Made by a program: the position numbers and the translations under genes
Part shown: positions 1 through 8,380 of the stretch, one piece after another
Position numbering within the stretch: the first letter of the stretch is position 1
Layout: each line of letters begins with the position of its first letter
Assembly: GCA_024280115.1 (NCBI GenBank)
Contig: JAJRQT010000162.1
Location: forward strand, 1 to 42,342
DNA from: Bacteroidota bacterium
GTDB lineage: Bacteria; Bacteroidota; Bacteroidia; Cytophagales; Cyclobacteriaceae
Reading direction: 5' to 3'
Length of the DNA: 42,342 nucleotides
Notes under the pieces: model-generated
What the model was told of the DNA's origin: nothing
What the model saw: the letters and a program-made list of their open reading frames with translations, nothing else
Database searches by the model: none

Positions 1-140
1 AACTTAAGATATTTGAGTATATTGAATTGTTTTATAACCGTAACCGTCGTCATTCGAGCTTAGGATACAAAAGTCCAGCTCAATTTGAAGTGATGACAAA
101 ACATACTTAACTCCGTGTCCGTTTTTGCGGGGGAAGTCCA
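1..140 (+). mobile_element. Right end of an IS3-family insertion sequence (truncated by window edge)
   Basis: The first 110 bases encode the C-terminal end of an IS3-type transposase. They are followed by a GC-richer terminal segment (about 113-140, containing GTTTTTGCGGGGGAAGTCCA) that looks like the element's right inverted repeat ending in CA. The left end lies outside the window, so the inverted repeat and target duplication cannot be checked. Confidence 0.7.
3..110 (+). CDS. IS3-family transposase OrfB, C-terminal fragment
   Basis: Reading from base 3, the frame encodes the end of a DDE integrase-type transposase and stops at TAA 108-110. The stretch with [20 protein letters not shown] is the diagnostic C-terminal signature of IS3-family OrfB proteins (the NxxRxHxSLGYxSPxxFE block just after the catalytic glutamate region). 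The catalytic core lies upstream of the window, so completeness and subgroup cannot be judged. It borders the stress and metal gene block and could have helped mobilise it. Confidence 0.85.
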   Translation, partial: LKIFEYIELFYNRNRRHSSLGYKSPAQFEVMTKHT

Positions 141-201
141 GCATTAGTGGTAATAAGAGTGGTTTAATTAAAAGTTTATTTTTCTACAATACTATAGAAA
201 T

Positions 202-1632
202 CTATAATTCCTTCAAAATTCCATCAGCATAAGCTGGATCAGCTTTTCTAAAATGTTCTAATTGACGATTAATAATCTCTTTAGGAACTCCTCCCATAGC
301 ACCTGCAATTGCCTTATACAGCCTCTTTTTTTCATCTTCCGGCAACAGTCTGTACAAGTTACCTGCTTGTGTATAATCGTCATTTCCATCACGATGGCTA
401 TAACGGTCTGCATCACCCTCTATTTTAAAAGGTGGCTCTTTATACTGGGCATTTTCAGCGGGACCGTTAAAACTGTTTGGTTCATAATTTACAGCACCCT
501 TTGAATTATCATCAAACCGCATTTTACCATCTCTATGATAATTATGTACTGGGCATTTCGGTTTATTTACAGGAAGACTGTCATAATTTACACCAAGACG
601 GTACCGATGGGCATCTGCGTAAGAAAAAATACGAAACTGCAACATTTTATCAGGACTATGGCTAATCCCAGGAACCATATTGGCAGGTGAAAAAGCTGCT
701 TGTTCTATTTCGGCAAAGTAATTTTCTGGATTACGGTTAAGTTCTAACTGCCCTATATCAATTAATGGAAACTCTCTATGAGGCCATACTTTTGTTAAGT
801 CAAACGGATTAAAATTTGTTGACTCTGCTTCCTTTTCAGTCATAATCTGAATCTTCATATTCCATTTTGGAAAATCACCTCTTTCTATTGCTTCATATAA
901 GTCACGCTGATGACTTTCTCGGTCTTTTCCGATTAGCTCGTTTGATTCAGATGATGTGATACATTCTATACCTTGGGCAGTTTTAAAGTGAAATTTAACC
1001 CAAAACCTTTCATTGGTAGAATTTATAAAACTGTATGTATGACTACCATAACCATTTATATTCCGATAACTTTTAGGTAATCCTCTATCAGAAAATAATA
1101 TTGTTATCTGATGTAAAGATTCTGGTGAATGCGACCAAAAATCCCACTGAGAAGTATTACTTCTCATATTAGTTTTTGGATCCCGTTTCTGAGTATGTAT
1201 AAAATCTGGAAATTTGTACGGGTCTCTAATAAAAAAGACTGGTGTATTATTACCTACTAAATCCCAGTTGCCTTCTTCAGTATAGAACTTCAAAGCAAAA
1301 CCTCTAACATCTCGTTCAGCATCAGCGGCTCCACTTTCACCAGCAACAGTGGAAAATCGTAATAAACATTCTGTTTTTGTACCAGCTTGAAATATTTTTG
1401 CTTTTGTATATTTTGAAATATCACTGTTAATAGTTAACGTTCCAAATGCCCCTGAACCTTTTGCATGTACTACTCTTTCAGGAATTCTCTCACGGTTAAA
1501 ATGAGCATGTTTTTCAAATAACTGCCAATCCTGAATAAGCAACGGCCCCCGCTCTCCGGCTGTCATTGAATTTTGATTATCCCCAACTGGAATACCAGCA
1601 GAAGTTGTTAATTGTACTTTCTTTTTAGACAT
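202..1632 (-). CDS. katA: Monofunctional haem catalase (clade 3 type)
   Basis: Cytoplasmic catalase that dismutates hydrogen peroxide to water and oxygen. The 476-residue length fits small-subunit (clade 3) catalases. Catalytic His56 lies in [12 protein letters not shown], the distal-pocket Asn129 in [11 protein letters not shown], and the proximal haem ligand Tyr338 in [14 protein letters not shown]. The ATG at 1632 has a good AAGGAGA ribosome-binding site just upstream. A perfect 7-1-7 palindrome (1664-1678) abuts the likely -10 (TATAAT, 1678-1683 on the minus strand), and a PerR-type gene lies directly upstream on the same strand. Peroxide-induced derepression by PerR is therefore likely (inference). 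No key residue is missing. Confidence 0.97.
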   Translation of the reverse strand: MSKKKVQLTTSAGIPVGDNQNSMTAGERGPLLIQDWQLFEKHAHFNRERIPERVVHAKGSGAFGTLTINSDISKYTKAKIFQAGTKTECLLRFSTVAGESGAADAERDVRGFALKFYTEEGNWDLVGNNTPVFFIRDPYKFPDFIHTQKRDPKTNMRSNTSQWDFWSHSPESLHQITILFSDRGLPKSYRNINGYGSHTYSFINSTNERFWVKFHFKTAQGIECITSSESNELIGKDRESHQRDLYEAIERGDFPKWNMKIQIMTEKEAESTNFNPFDLTKVWPHREFPLIDIGQLELNRNPENYFAEIEQAAFSPANMVPGISHSPDKMLQFRIFSYADAHRYRLGVNYDSLPVNKPKCPVHNYHRDGKMRFDDNSKGAVNYEPNSFNGPAENAQYKEPPFKIEGDADRYSHRDGNDDYTQAGNLYRLLPEDEKKRLYKAIAGAMGGVPKEIINRQLEHFRKADPAYADGILKEL

Positions 1633-1663
1633 AGCATGTCTCCTTTTAATAGTTTTTCCTATT

Positions 1664-1678
1664 TAAGAATTATTCTTA
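1664..1678. promoter_or_regulatory. PerR-box operator of the catalase gene
   Basis: TAAGAATTATTCTTA is a perfect 7-1-7 inverted repeat. This is the architecture of PerR boxes (consensus TTATAATNATTATAA). It touches a TATAAT hexamer (1678-1683, minus strand) and lies 32 bp before the catalase start, next to the perR-like gene, so the assignment rests on both sequence and context. Confidence 0.75.
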
Positions 1679-1718
1679 TTATAACATGTTTCTTTACATT
1701 GGTTATATTTCAATATCT

Positions 1719-2153
1719 TTACTTCTTTAATTTTTTACATTGATGACATAAGCCATTGATAATTACCTGTTTCATATCTACTTTACCCCACCCGGGAATA
1801 GTATTAGGTAATTGCATCTTATCAAAATCAGGCCAATAAAAATCTTCTATTTTTTTACAATTTGAACATATTAAATGATGATGCAGTGATAAATTAATAT
1901 CATAACGAGTAATATTATCAAGTTGTACTCGTTTAACAAGACCATATTCTTCGAATGTTGCGATTGTACGGTATACAGTATCTATAGAGATTGTTTTAAG
2001 ATCTTCACGCACTTTATTAAAAATATTTTCTACTGTTGGATGAGTTAAGTTTGAGGCTAAAATACGGAATATTTCAGATCGTTGGTGTGTAATCCGCAAC
2101 CCTTTATCGTTACAGACCTTCTCAAAACTATTCATTGATTCAGAAAATGTCAT
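1719..2153 (-). CDS. perR: Peroxide-sensing Fur-family repressor PerR
   Basis: A 144-residue Fur-family protein with an N-terminal winged helix (about residues 10-80, recognition region TISIDTVYRTIATFEEYGL) and a C-terminal dimerisation domain. The structural zinc site is Cys96, Cys99, Cys136 and Cys139. The regulatory metal ligands correspond to His38, Asp85, His91, His93 and Asp104. These positions match the numbering known for Bacillus subtilis PerR, and the aspartate at 104 (Fur proteins carry glutamate) supports peroxide sensing by metal-catalysed histidine oxidation. It lies upstream of, and on the same strand as, the catalase, with a PerR box between them. It probably represses the catalase and possibly itself. 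Confidence 0.9.
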   Translation of the reverse strand: MTFSESMNSFEKVCNDKGLRITHQRSEIFRILASNLTHPTVENIFNKVREDLKTISIDTVYRTIATFEEYGLVKRVQLDNITRYDINLSLHHHLICSNCKKIEDFYWPDFDKMQLPNTIPGWGKVDMKQVIINGLCHQCKKLKK

Positions 2154-2195
2154 TTTACTCGCAATCTTTCACTTTTAAACCCCAGTTAAGGAACC

Positions 2196-2211
2196 TTTCT
2201 TATATAAGAAA
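2196..2211. promoter_or_regulatory. Palindrome in the perR/merR divergent region
   Basis: TTTCTTATATAAGAAA is a perfect 16-bp palindrome 43 bp upstream of the perR start. It uses the same TTCTTA/TAAGAA hexamers as the catalase operator, but in the opposite order and without a central base. It could be an autoregulatory site or a promoter element. Assignment is weak. Confidence 0.35.
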
Positions 2212-2271
2212 CTATACGTAATAAAAAACAAAAAAACAATTATTTTTTATTTATTATAAAAAGCTGAAACC

Positions 2272-2297
2272 CTGTAGTATGATACAGACTGTATAAT
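2272..2297 (+). promoter_or_regulatory. MerR-type promoter/operator of the mercury operon
   Basis: An imperfect dyad CTGTA-N6-TACAG (2272-2287) is followed by TATAAT (2292-2297), just before the merR start. A dyad lying between promoter hexamers with an over-long spacer is typical of MerR-family operators. The best -35 candidate, CTGAAA (2264-2269), would give a 22-bp spacer, longer than the usual 19-20, so the exact -35 is uncertain. Confidence 0.5.
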
Positions 2298-2318
2298 AAT
2301 ATAGAATTGGAGAATGAT

Positions 2319-2729
2319 GTGAAATTAGATAATCTGAGAACAAGTGAATTAGCCAAAAAAGCTGGTGTAAATAAAGAAACTATACGGTTTTATGAAAAAA
2401 AAGGATTGTTGCAAAAACCGAATAGAACGGACAGCGGTTACAGGCAGTATACTCAAGTCGATTTTGAACGACTTATTTTTATTAAGAATGCCAAAGCACT
2501 TGGTTTTTCTTTATCTGAAATAAAAGAATTATTAGCAATAGCAGATGGCGATATTTACAAATGCTGTGACGTTCGAATAATTGCTGAAAATAAAATTGAA
2601 TATATTGCTGATCAAATCAAACAACTTACAACACTAAAGAAAACTTTGACTAAGTTAGTCAAAGAATGCCAAACATCTACGACTATTAAAAATTGTCCCA
2701 TAATTGAATCACTTTCTGAAGGAGCGTAA
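2319..2729 (+). CDS. merR: Mercury-responsive MerR regulator
   Basis: MerR-family regulator with an N-terminal winged helix (LAKKAGVNKETIRFYEKKGLL), the SGYRQY motif, a long dimerisation helix and a C-terminal metal-binding loop. I choose GTG 2319 as the start because GGAG lies 6 bases upstream; an in-frame TTG at 2307 is the alternative. With the GTG start the cysteines fall at 82, 83, 117 and 126. The Hg(II) ligands of Tn501 MerR are Cys82, Cys117 and Cys126, and the surrounding CPII motif is also kept. This makes Hg(II) the likely effector rather than Cu or Zn. It is the first gene of a five-gene operon that it probably controls. Confidence 0.88.
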   Translation: MKLDNLRTSELAKKAGVNKETIRFYEKKGLLQKPNRTDSGYRQYTQVDFERLIFIKNAKALGFSLSEIKELLAIADGDIYKCCDVRIIAENKIEYIADQIKQLTTLKKTLTKLVKECQTSTTIKNCPIIESLSEGA

Positions 2730-2730
2730 T

Positions 2731-3048
2731 ATGCATATCGAATTTTTATATTTTGAAGGATGTCCAAACCATGAGATTGCTTTATCAAACCTAAAAGAAT
2801 CTCTTTCAGAGCTTGATATACATACTGACATAAAAATTATTAAAGTTGAAAGTCCCGAAGATGCATTGGAATATCGTTTTCTTGGTTCTCCATCCATTAG
2901 GATAAATAATAAAGACCTCGAAATTGAAGAAGATAACTCAACAGAATATTCGATGCGGTGTCGCCGCTATAAAAACGGTGAAACAATGGTAGGGTTTCCA
3001 TCAAAAGAACTAATCCAATTAAAATTGTTAGAGGAACAAAGGGAATAA
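2731..3048 (+). CDS. Thioredoxin-fold protein of the mercury operon
   Basis: A 105-residue soluble protein of thioredoxin-like fold. It has a beta strand followed by a GCPNHE motif (Cys11), a GSPSI segment with the expected cis-proline (Pro54), and a second cysteine in MRCRRY (Cys77). Similar small proteins are often found beside mer and ars genes, sometimes annotated as alkylmercury-lyase-like, but MerB catalytic features are not evident. ATG 2731 is preferred over an upstream ATG inside merR because GAAGGAG lies 6-8 bases ahead of it and the N-terminus then begins at the first strand. It starts 1 base after the merR stop. Its likely role is cytoplasmic thiol handling of metal; this is inference. 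Confidence 0.6.
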   Translation: MHIEFLYFEGCPNHEIALSNLKESLSELDIHTDIKIIKVESPEDALEYRFLGSPSIRINNKDLEIEEDNSTEYSMRCRRYKNGETMVGFPSKELIQLKLLEEQRE

Positions 3049-3049
3049 A

Positions 3050-3412
3050 ATGCTAAAAAGAATCTTATCTACTCTTCCTGGAATTGGAGCCGCTCTTCTC
3101 CCAAATGCTACTTGTCCTGCTTGTTGGCCAATATATGCTGGGATACTCTCATCTCTTGGATTAGGTTTTTTAATGACAGGTCCTTATTTTTATGTCTTTA
3201 TAGGGTTACTTCTGAGTATTTCTCTTTTCAGCTTAGCATACAAAGCAAAAATAAGAAGAGGTTACTTCCCATTTATAGTCGGTCTTATAGGTGCAACACT
3301 TATTATAGCAGGCAAATATTATTCGTTATCCGAATATATTTTTTACTCAGGTGCACTTCTTTTGATAATAGCATCTATCTGGAATAACATCCCAGCAAAT
3401 AATAATAGATAG
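3050..3412 (+). CDS. MerC/MerT-like inner-membrane mercury transporter
   Basis: A 120-residue membrane protein with about four hydrophobic segments. A TCPACWPIYAG motif (Cys22, Cys25) sits in the first membrane helix, the expected place for the vicinal or spaced cysteines of Mer transporters that pass Hg(II) across the membrane. The cytoplasmic cysteine pair of classical MerT is absent, so it is closer to MerC-type or the unnamed CPAC-containing mer transporters. It starts 1 base after the preceding stop, in an operon led by a Cys82/117/126 MerR and followed by a MerP-like protein. The direction of transport cannot be read from the sequence. Confidence 0.65.
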   Translation: MLKRILSTLPGIGAALLPNATCPACWPIYAGILSSLGLGFLMTGPYFYVFIGLLLSISLFSLAYKAKIRRGYFPFIVGLIGATLIIAGKYYSLSEYIFYSGALLLIIASIWNNIPANNNR

Positions 3413-3495
3413 TAATTGTCCAAATTGCGAAAACTGATTACATTAAATAAGAAGAAGTATTAAAGAAAATCGATACCTATAACGAGGAGTAAAAT

Positions 3496-3708
3496 ATGAG
3501 TAACAAAAAAATTACATTAGAAATCACAGGTATGACCTGCGACCATTGTGCTGCAACAATCAAAAAGTTTTTAAGTACACTACCAGGAATCAATGCTGAC
3601 GTTTCATTTCAAAATAAAGAAGCAATAATAGCAATCAACGATGATACATCTGTTGATATAATTATTACTACAATAGAAACAGCAGGGTTCAAAGCCATTC
3701 AAAAATAG
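3496..3708 (+). CDS. MerP-like heavy-metal-associated (HMA) domain protein
   Basis: A 70-residue single HMA domain with the ferredoxin-like pattern and the metal-binding GMTCDHCA motif (Cys15, Cys18). It has no clear signal peptide, unlike classical periplasmic MerP, so it may act as a cytosolic carrier such as a CopZ-type chaperone. It has a strong GAGGAG ribosome-binding site. It lies between the transporter and the outer-membrane protein, which suggests it hands Hg(II) or Cu(I) along the operon's transport chain. The metal cannot be settled from the domain alone; the MerR effector cysteines favour mercury. Confidence 0.8.
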   Translation: MSNKKITLEITGMTCDHCAATIKKFLSTLPGINADVSFQNKEAIIAINDDTSVDIIITTIETAGFKAIQK

Positions 3709-3716
3709 GATTCAAT

Positions 3717-4697
3717 ATGAAAAAGTATTATATACAAATATCTCTTACCATTACAATGTTACTGTTTTCAACAGATTTATTTGCCCAATGAGCTCTCTGA
3801 TCATCACCTAACCTACCGGTCGGTAGATCTGAAACATCGATTATTCATACGGGTGATTTACAACTTGGGATAAATTATAGTTTCTCCCGTAGAAACCAAC
3901 TAAGACAAGGAAATAACAATCTTGTTGATTTATTAGAACAAAAAACAGAATCTCATATTATTAGTAGTTATGCCAATATTGGTATATCTAACAAAATGAG
4001 TTTTTCAATCTCTCTACCATTAATTATCAATCGATCAGTGAATCTAAATTTAGACTCACAGGAAACAAATGTAGGTGACATTTCACTTTTGTTTAGGCAT
4101 TTTTCTTCCCCTCGACTGTTTTCAAAACCATCAAACATCCAATTAGCAATCGGTTCTACAATTCCTACAGGTAACGGAATTACCAATGTCATTACGGATG
4201 AAAAGAATTTTGCCAGTGGTACTTTTGACCCGATAGTCAGCATGGTAGCAGCTCTAATGATTAAACCAGGCTGGTCATTAGATACTCGATTTTATACCCG
4301 TCAGATTTTATCTTATGATGACAACCGTACTAAAATCGGAGATTTATACTCATATGGATTTAATGTTACCTATGCACCAGTCGGAGCATCATATAATCTG
4401 AATTCCCAAATTAAATTTATTAATCGTGAACAAGATATTTTTAATGATATTACTTTTGCAAACAGCGGAGGAGATTATATATATTTCACACCAGGGTTTT
4501 CAAAAGTCATCTTTGGACAAGGTGAAACAGCAATCAGATTTTGGTCTGAAGCAGATATTCCGCTATATCAATATGTGCAAGGTGTTCAGTTAACCGAAAA
4601 GTGGAATCTGAGATTCGGTCTTAATTTGGGACTAACTCTATTTGGTCACAAATCAAGACCTCATGCTCCTACCGAAAATAAGGGACTTTTTGATTAA
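3717..4697 (+). CDS. Putative UxxU selenoprotein: outer-membrane beta-barrel of the mercury operon (two in-frame TGA)
   Basis: The frame starts at ATG 3717, 8 bases after the MerP-like gene. It encodes a 24-residue signal peptide ending LFAQ, then TGA (3789-3791), Ala, Leu, TGA (3798-3800), Ser-Ser-Pro. It then runs open to TAA 4695-4697, giving 326 residues if both TGA are read. The rest is rich in alternating strands, like outer-membrane transporter barrels. From memory, related proteins in FCB bacteria have conserved cysteines just after the signal cleavage site, where the TGA codons lie here. A hairpin with a G-starting loop follows at once (3813-3826). TGA is a normal stop elsewhere (for example 20415-20417 and 34728-34730). 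Alternatives are a pseudogene, or a start at the internal ATG 3996, which would lose the signal peptide and several strands. Confidence 0.7.
3801..3832 (+). promoter_or_regulatory. bSECIS-like hairpin downstream of the TGA codons
   Basis: CTACC (3813-3817) pairs with GGTAG (3822-3826) around a GGTC loop. A TCA/TGA pairing (3804-3806 with 3830-3832) can extend the base across an internal loop. Bacterial SECIS elements lie inside the coding frame, with a small apical loop having G in its first two bases, about 16-37 nt after the UGA. Here the loop starts 17 nt after the second TGA and 26 nt after the first, so both distances fit. No structure prediction was run. Confidence 0.6.
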
Positions 4698-4707
4698 TAT
4701 CTATACA

Positions 4708-4733
4708 GAGAGATATAAAATAACATATCTCTC
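4708..4733. terminator. Hairpin between convergent mercury and copper genes
   Basis: GAGAGATAT and ATATCTCTC form a 9-bp stem with an 8-base loop between two convergent genes. There is no strong T-run on either side, so it is only a possible bidirectional terminator. Confidence 0.4.
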
Positions 4734-4735
4734 AT

Positions 4736-7186
4736 TTAAATCAATTTACTTTTCTTTAAACGCAAGGCATTTAATATAACCGATAATGAACTTAAACTCA
4801 TTGCTGCTGCTGCTATTATAGGGCTTAGCATTAGTCCAAAAAATGGATAGAGTATTCCTGCTGCTACAGGGATACCCAAAGTATTATAAATAAACGCCAA
4901 GAATAGATTTTGTTTAATATTGGCAAGAGTTGACCTACTCAATTGTCGAGCTCGTACGATTCCTCTAATGTCACCTTTAATAAGAGTTACTCCTGCTGAT
5001 TCCATAGCAACATCGGTACCAGTTCCCATCGCAATCCCGACTTCTGCTTGTGCTAATGCAGGAGCATCGTTGATACCGTCACCTGCCATTGCAACAAAAT
5101 ATCCTTTTTCTTGAAAGTGCTTCACCGCTTCTGCTTTTTGATGCGGAAGTACTTCGGCGATTACTTCATCAATTTGCAACTTGTTAGCAACGACATCTGC
5201 TGTTGCTTTATTATCTCCAGTAAGCATAACGACTTTAATATTTTCTTCATGAAGTAAATCTATCGCTGCTTGTGATGTTTCTTTAATAGGATCAGCAACA
5301 CCGATAATCCCCGCTGCTGTATTATCAACTGACACATACATGACGGTCTGTCCTTCGCTTCGTAATTTATCAGCTTCTTCATGAAGATTTGTAATGTCGA
5401 TATTCAGACTATCAAAAAGAGATTTGTTCCCTAAGGCAATAGATTTATTATCAATATTACCAACAACACCTTTTCCCGTTATCGATTGAAAATCAGTGGC
5501 GTTTGTTAATTGCAAATCTTTCTTCAATGCACCTTTGACAATAGCATCTGCTAAAGGATGTTCAGACCCTTTTTCAAGGCTTGCTGCAAATTTTAGAACT
5601 TCATCATCATTCAAGGGTTCAATCGAAGCAACATTCATAAGTGTTGGTTTACCTTCAGTTAAAGTTCCTGTTTTGTCAACTACAAGTAAATCAACTTTTC
5701 TTAGAGTTTCGATTGCCTCAGCATTTTTAAACAGAACACCAAGCGACGCTCCACGTCCTGTTGCAACCATAATTGACATTGGCGTTGCCAACCCTAAAGC
5801 ACATGGACACGCTATAATAAGTACCGCAACAGCACTTATCAGAGCATATGCCAATTTTGGATCAGGTCCAACCGTAGCCCACACAATAAAAGTTATTATC
5901 GCAACAACAATTACGACTGGAACAAAATACCCAGCAACTTGATCAGCTAACTTTTGAATAGGTGCTTTACTTCTTTGGGCATCAGCAACCATTTGTACTA
6001 TTTGAGAAAGCAACGTATCGGAACCTATTTTGTTCGCTTTTATAATTAACGACCCTGTGTTATTTATTGTAGCCCCTATTACTTTTTCGCCTTCTGTTTT
6101 TTCAACTGGGATAGGTTCACCAGTAATCATTGATTCATCAACTGAACTATTTCCTTCAACAACAATTCCGTCGATAGGTACTTTTTCCCCAGGACGTACT
6201 CGAAGTTTATCTCCTATTATTATTTGATCTATAGGAACATCTTCTTCGGTTCCGTCATCATTTATACGTTTTGCTGTTTTAGGTGCCAGACCAAGCAGTG
6301 CTTTTATAGCAGCTCCTGTTTGGCTCCTTGCTTTGAGTTCAAGCACTTGCCCAAGCAGAACCAGAGTTACAATTACTGCTGCTGCTTCAAAATAAACTGC
6401 AACTCTTCCAACTTCATCCCGAAATGCATCGGGAAAAATATCTGGTAATAATACGGCTATCAAACTATAGATATAGGCTACGCCTGTTCCAAGACCTATC
6501 AATGTAAACATGTTTGGACTTCTATTAACAATAGACTGCCATCCTCTTACAAAAAACGGCCACCCACCCCAAAGAACAACGGGAGTTGCTAACAATAATT
6601 CTAACCAAGCTAAAGCGGTAGGTGATGCAACTGATTGAAGCCAGTCAAGTACAGCAGGAATAAGACCTCCCATAGCAATAACTAAAAGCGGTATAGACAA
6701 TATCGTACCTACCCAGAATCTTTTTGTCATTACCTTTAGTTCTGAATTATCTTCTTCAATAGTTACAGTACGTGACTCCAAAGACATTCCGCAGATTGGA
6801 CAGCTACCAGGCTCATCTTGAACAATCTCAGGATGCATCGGGCAGGTATATTCTGTTTTTTCAGACGCTACTGTTGGTGTAAGAGATTCTAATGCCATTC
6901 CACATTTTGGACAATCACCAGGGCCGTCTTGTAATATCTCAGGATGCATCGGACAAGTATATGATCCTGATTTACTACTTACATCCTTTTTTTTTGTATC
7001 AGTCTCAGGCGAAGAACCACAACATTCGTGATCCGCTTCATGTGGTTTAATATATTTAATGGGATCGTTATTGAACTTATCATAACATGTTTGACTGCAA
7101 AAATAATAGGTTGATTCATCATGTATAACAGAAAATTTTGATGATTCATCTACGTTCATATTACAAACAGGGTCTTTTAGTGGCAT
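4736..7186 (-). CDS. copA: Copper-exporting P1B-type ATPase with YHS and metal-binding N-terminus
   Basis: An 816-residue P1B-1 ATPase that exports Cu(I)/Ag(I) from the cytoplasm. The N-terminus carries a YHS domain (DPVCNM, Cys8; FCSQTC, Cys30/34) and two short heavy-metal-binding modules (YTCPMHPE...CPxCGM, about 76-97 and 113-134) instead of the usual HMA domains. The catalytic core has TGEP (355-358), the transport CPC (460-462), phosphorylated Asp504 in DKTGTLT, and [10 protein letters not shown] and MSxS motifs in the last helices indicate copper or silver. It has an AAGGAGT ribosome-binding site. It lies 55 bp after the degenerate kinase gene with no clear terminator between, so it may belong to the same transcript. 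Confidence 0.95.
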   Translation of the reverse strand: MPLKDPVCNMNVDESSKFSVIHDESTYYFCSQTCYDKFNNDPIKYIKPHEADHECCGSSPETDTKKKDVSSKSGSYTCPMHPEILQDGPGDCPKCGMALESLTPTVASEKTEYTCPMHPEIVQDEPGSCPICGMSLESRTVTIEEDNSELKVMTKRFWVGTILSIPLLVIAMGGLIPAVLDWLQSVASPTALAWLELLLATPVVLWGGWPFFVRGWQSIVNRSPNMFTLIGLGTGVAYIYSLIAVLLPDIFPDAFRDEVGRVAVYFEAAAVIVTLVLLGQVLELKARSQTGAAIKALLGLAPKTAKRINDDGTEEDVPIDQIIIGDKLRVRPGEKVPIDGIVVEGNSSVDESMITGEPIPVEKTEGEKVIGATINNTGSLIIKANKIGSDTLLSQIVQMVADAQRSKAPIQKLADQVAGYFVPVVIVVAIITFIVWATVGPDPKLAYALISAVAVLIIACPCALGLATPMSIMVATGRGASLGVLFKNAEAIETLRKVDLLVVDKTGTLTEGKPTLMNVASIEPLNDDEVLKFAASLEKGSEHPLADAIVKGALKKDLQLTNATDFQSITGKGVVGNIDNKSIALGNKSLFDSLNIDITNLHEEADKLRSEGQTVMYVSVDNTAAGIIGVADPIKETSQAAIDLLHEENIKVVMLTGDNKATADVVANKLQIDEVIAEVLPHQKAEAVKHFQEKGYFVAMAGDGINDAPALAQAEVGIAMGTGTDVAMESAGVTLIKGDIRGIVRARQLSRSTLANIKQNLFLAFIYNTLGIPVAAGILYPFFGLMLSPIIAAAAMSLSSLSVILNALRLKKSKLI

Positions 7187-7241
7187 AAGGGTACTCCTTG
7201 CTTAACAGCATTTGACAAAATAAAGTATATACAATTTATAT

Positions 7242-8363
7242 TTATAATAATACCTTTTCGCGTTCTATAATTTTATGTTTTGAATCAGCTGTAACTTTTT
7301 CTTTTTTATTATCTTTCTTAGCACCATCTTTTAAATACCAAGGTAGTTTTAATCTCTTAGGTAAGACTAAAATAAACTCATCTAACTCAGAATCTTTCCA
7401 ACGAAAACGGCAATCACCAAAATGATTATTCATCACATTTATAACTGAAATCATATCATAGTTATGAAAATTATCAGCATTAAGATCACTTAACTTGCTA
7501 AAGTAATATTTATCAAGTAATGGTTCAGATTTTGCCCCACCTATTAAAATATAAGAAGATGTCTCTTTGCTATATATACTAATAGTATCTAAAGTCCTGT
7601 GAGTCTCAGTAAGCATTCCTATTAAAAGATGCATAGCATCAACAAGTGCTTTCTTGTGAATAAACCCCTGTAAATTTAAATTAGGAATACTTTTTAAAAC
7701 AGAGATATTTTTATGTTTTAACTTAAGTTCAGCCTCAGACAAAAAGGTAAACAATATTTCATTAATATTCTGTTTCTTTAGTCGTAGTTTTTTTCTTTCA
7801 ACAAGAGAAATTAAATCATTTCTCACAGTTTCGATTGATTTTGTTTCTGTTCTAATTACGTCCAAGAAAGTTGCAATAGCAGGATTATTTTTCTCAATAG
7901 GCTCAAGTGCTATGAGCATTCCATTTATTGACTTCAAAGGTGTTTTCAATGATCTAATTATTGACCGTGATAAATTCCCAAACAGAGCCATTTTTTCATA
8001 CGACTGCAATAACCGTTGATCGTTTACTTGCTGTTCAAAAAGAAGTCCAGATGTAAAACCGATTACAACAAAAAGAATAATCTCTATCATTTGGTTTATC
8101 TGATATTCAGGATGCATTCCCCAGCTTATATAGATATGTGGTAAATAGATTACACCACAAATAACAGCAGTTAATAATCCACTATATTTACCATATTTGT
8201 ATGCCGCCCAAATGACTGGAATATAATAAAGACGTTGGAGAATATTATGAACTAATCCCTGATGCGGTGAAAACAGATAATGCCCCATAGATATTAACAG
8301 TATACTTAACGCTATACCAATAAAATTGTAATTTATATCATACTTATTTTTCTGAGTTTTCAT
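7242..8363 (-). CDS. Degenerate (pseudo) histidine kinase, paralogue of the kinase at 19356-20417
   Basis: A 373-residue protein with about four N-terminal membrane helices (13-110), then a kinase-like region. It is plainly related to the kinase at 19356-20417: both share a His-rich membrane loop followed by RxxYIP, and the same helix layout. Where the active paralogue has GVAHEIKNPL, this one has SIIRSLKTPL, so the phosphoacceptor His is Arg137 and the following Glu and Asn are also lost. The N box and the G-rich ATP lid of the HATPase domain are not recognisable. It is unlikely to autophosphorylate. It may act as a sensor that modulates the active kinase (inference). It follows an ECF sigma gene behind a sigma-54-like promoter. 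Confidence 0.75.
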   Translation of the reverse strand: MKTQKNKYDINYNFIGIALSILLISMGHYLFSPHQGLVHNILQRLYYIPVIWAAYKYGKYSGLLTAVICGVIYLPHIYISWGMHPEYQINQMIEIILFVVIGFTSGLLFEQQVNDQRLLQSYEKMALFGNLSRSIIRSLKTPLKSINGMLIALEPIEKNNPAIATFLDVIRTETKSIETVRNDLISLVERKKLRLKKQNINEILFTFLSEAELKLKHKNISVLKSIPNLNLQGFIHKKALVDAMHLLIGMLTETHRTLDTISIYSKETSSYILIGGAKSEPLLDKYYFSKLSDLNADNFHNYDMISVINVMNNHFGDCRFRWKDSELDEFILVLPKRLKLPWYLKDGAKKDNKKEKVTADSKHKIIEREKVLL

Positions 8364-8380
8364 TTTAAACCTTAAATTTG

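Noticed and set aside
2704..2730. Earlier ATG for the thioredoxin-fold gene
   Set aside because: It lies within merR; ATG 2731 has the better ribosome-binding site and begins at the first strand.
3717..3800. Reassigned genetic code (TGA as sense throughout)
   Set aside because: TGA clearly ends other genes, such as the sensor kinase (20415-20417) and the aminotransferase-like gene (34728-34730).
3996..4697. Outer-membrane gene starting at the internal ATG 3996
   Set aside because: It would have no signal peptide and would drop coding-like sequence (3801-3995) that is in the same frame as a good signal peptide at 3717.
5496..5942. Plus-strand open frame inside the copper ATPase gene
   Set aside because: It lies wholly antisense to conserved ATPase motifs and has no recognisable protein features.
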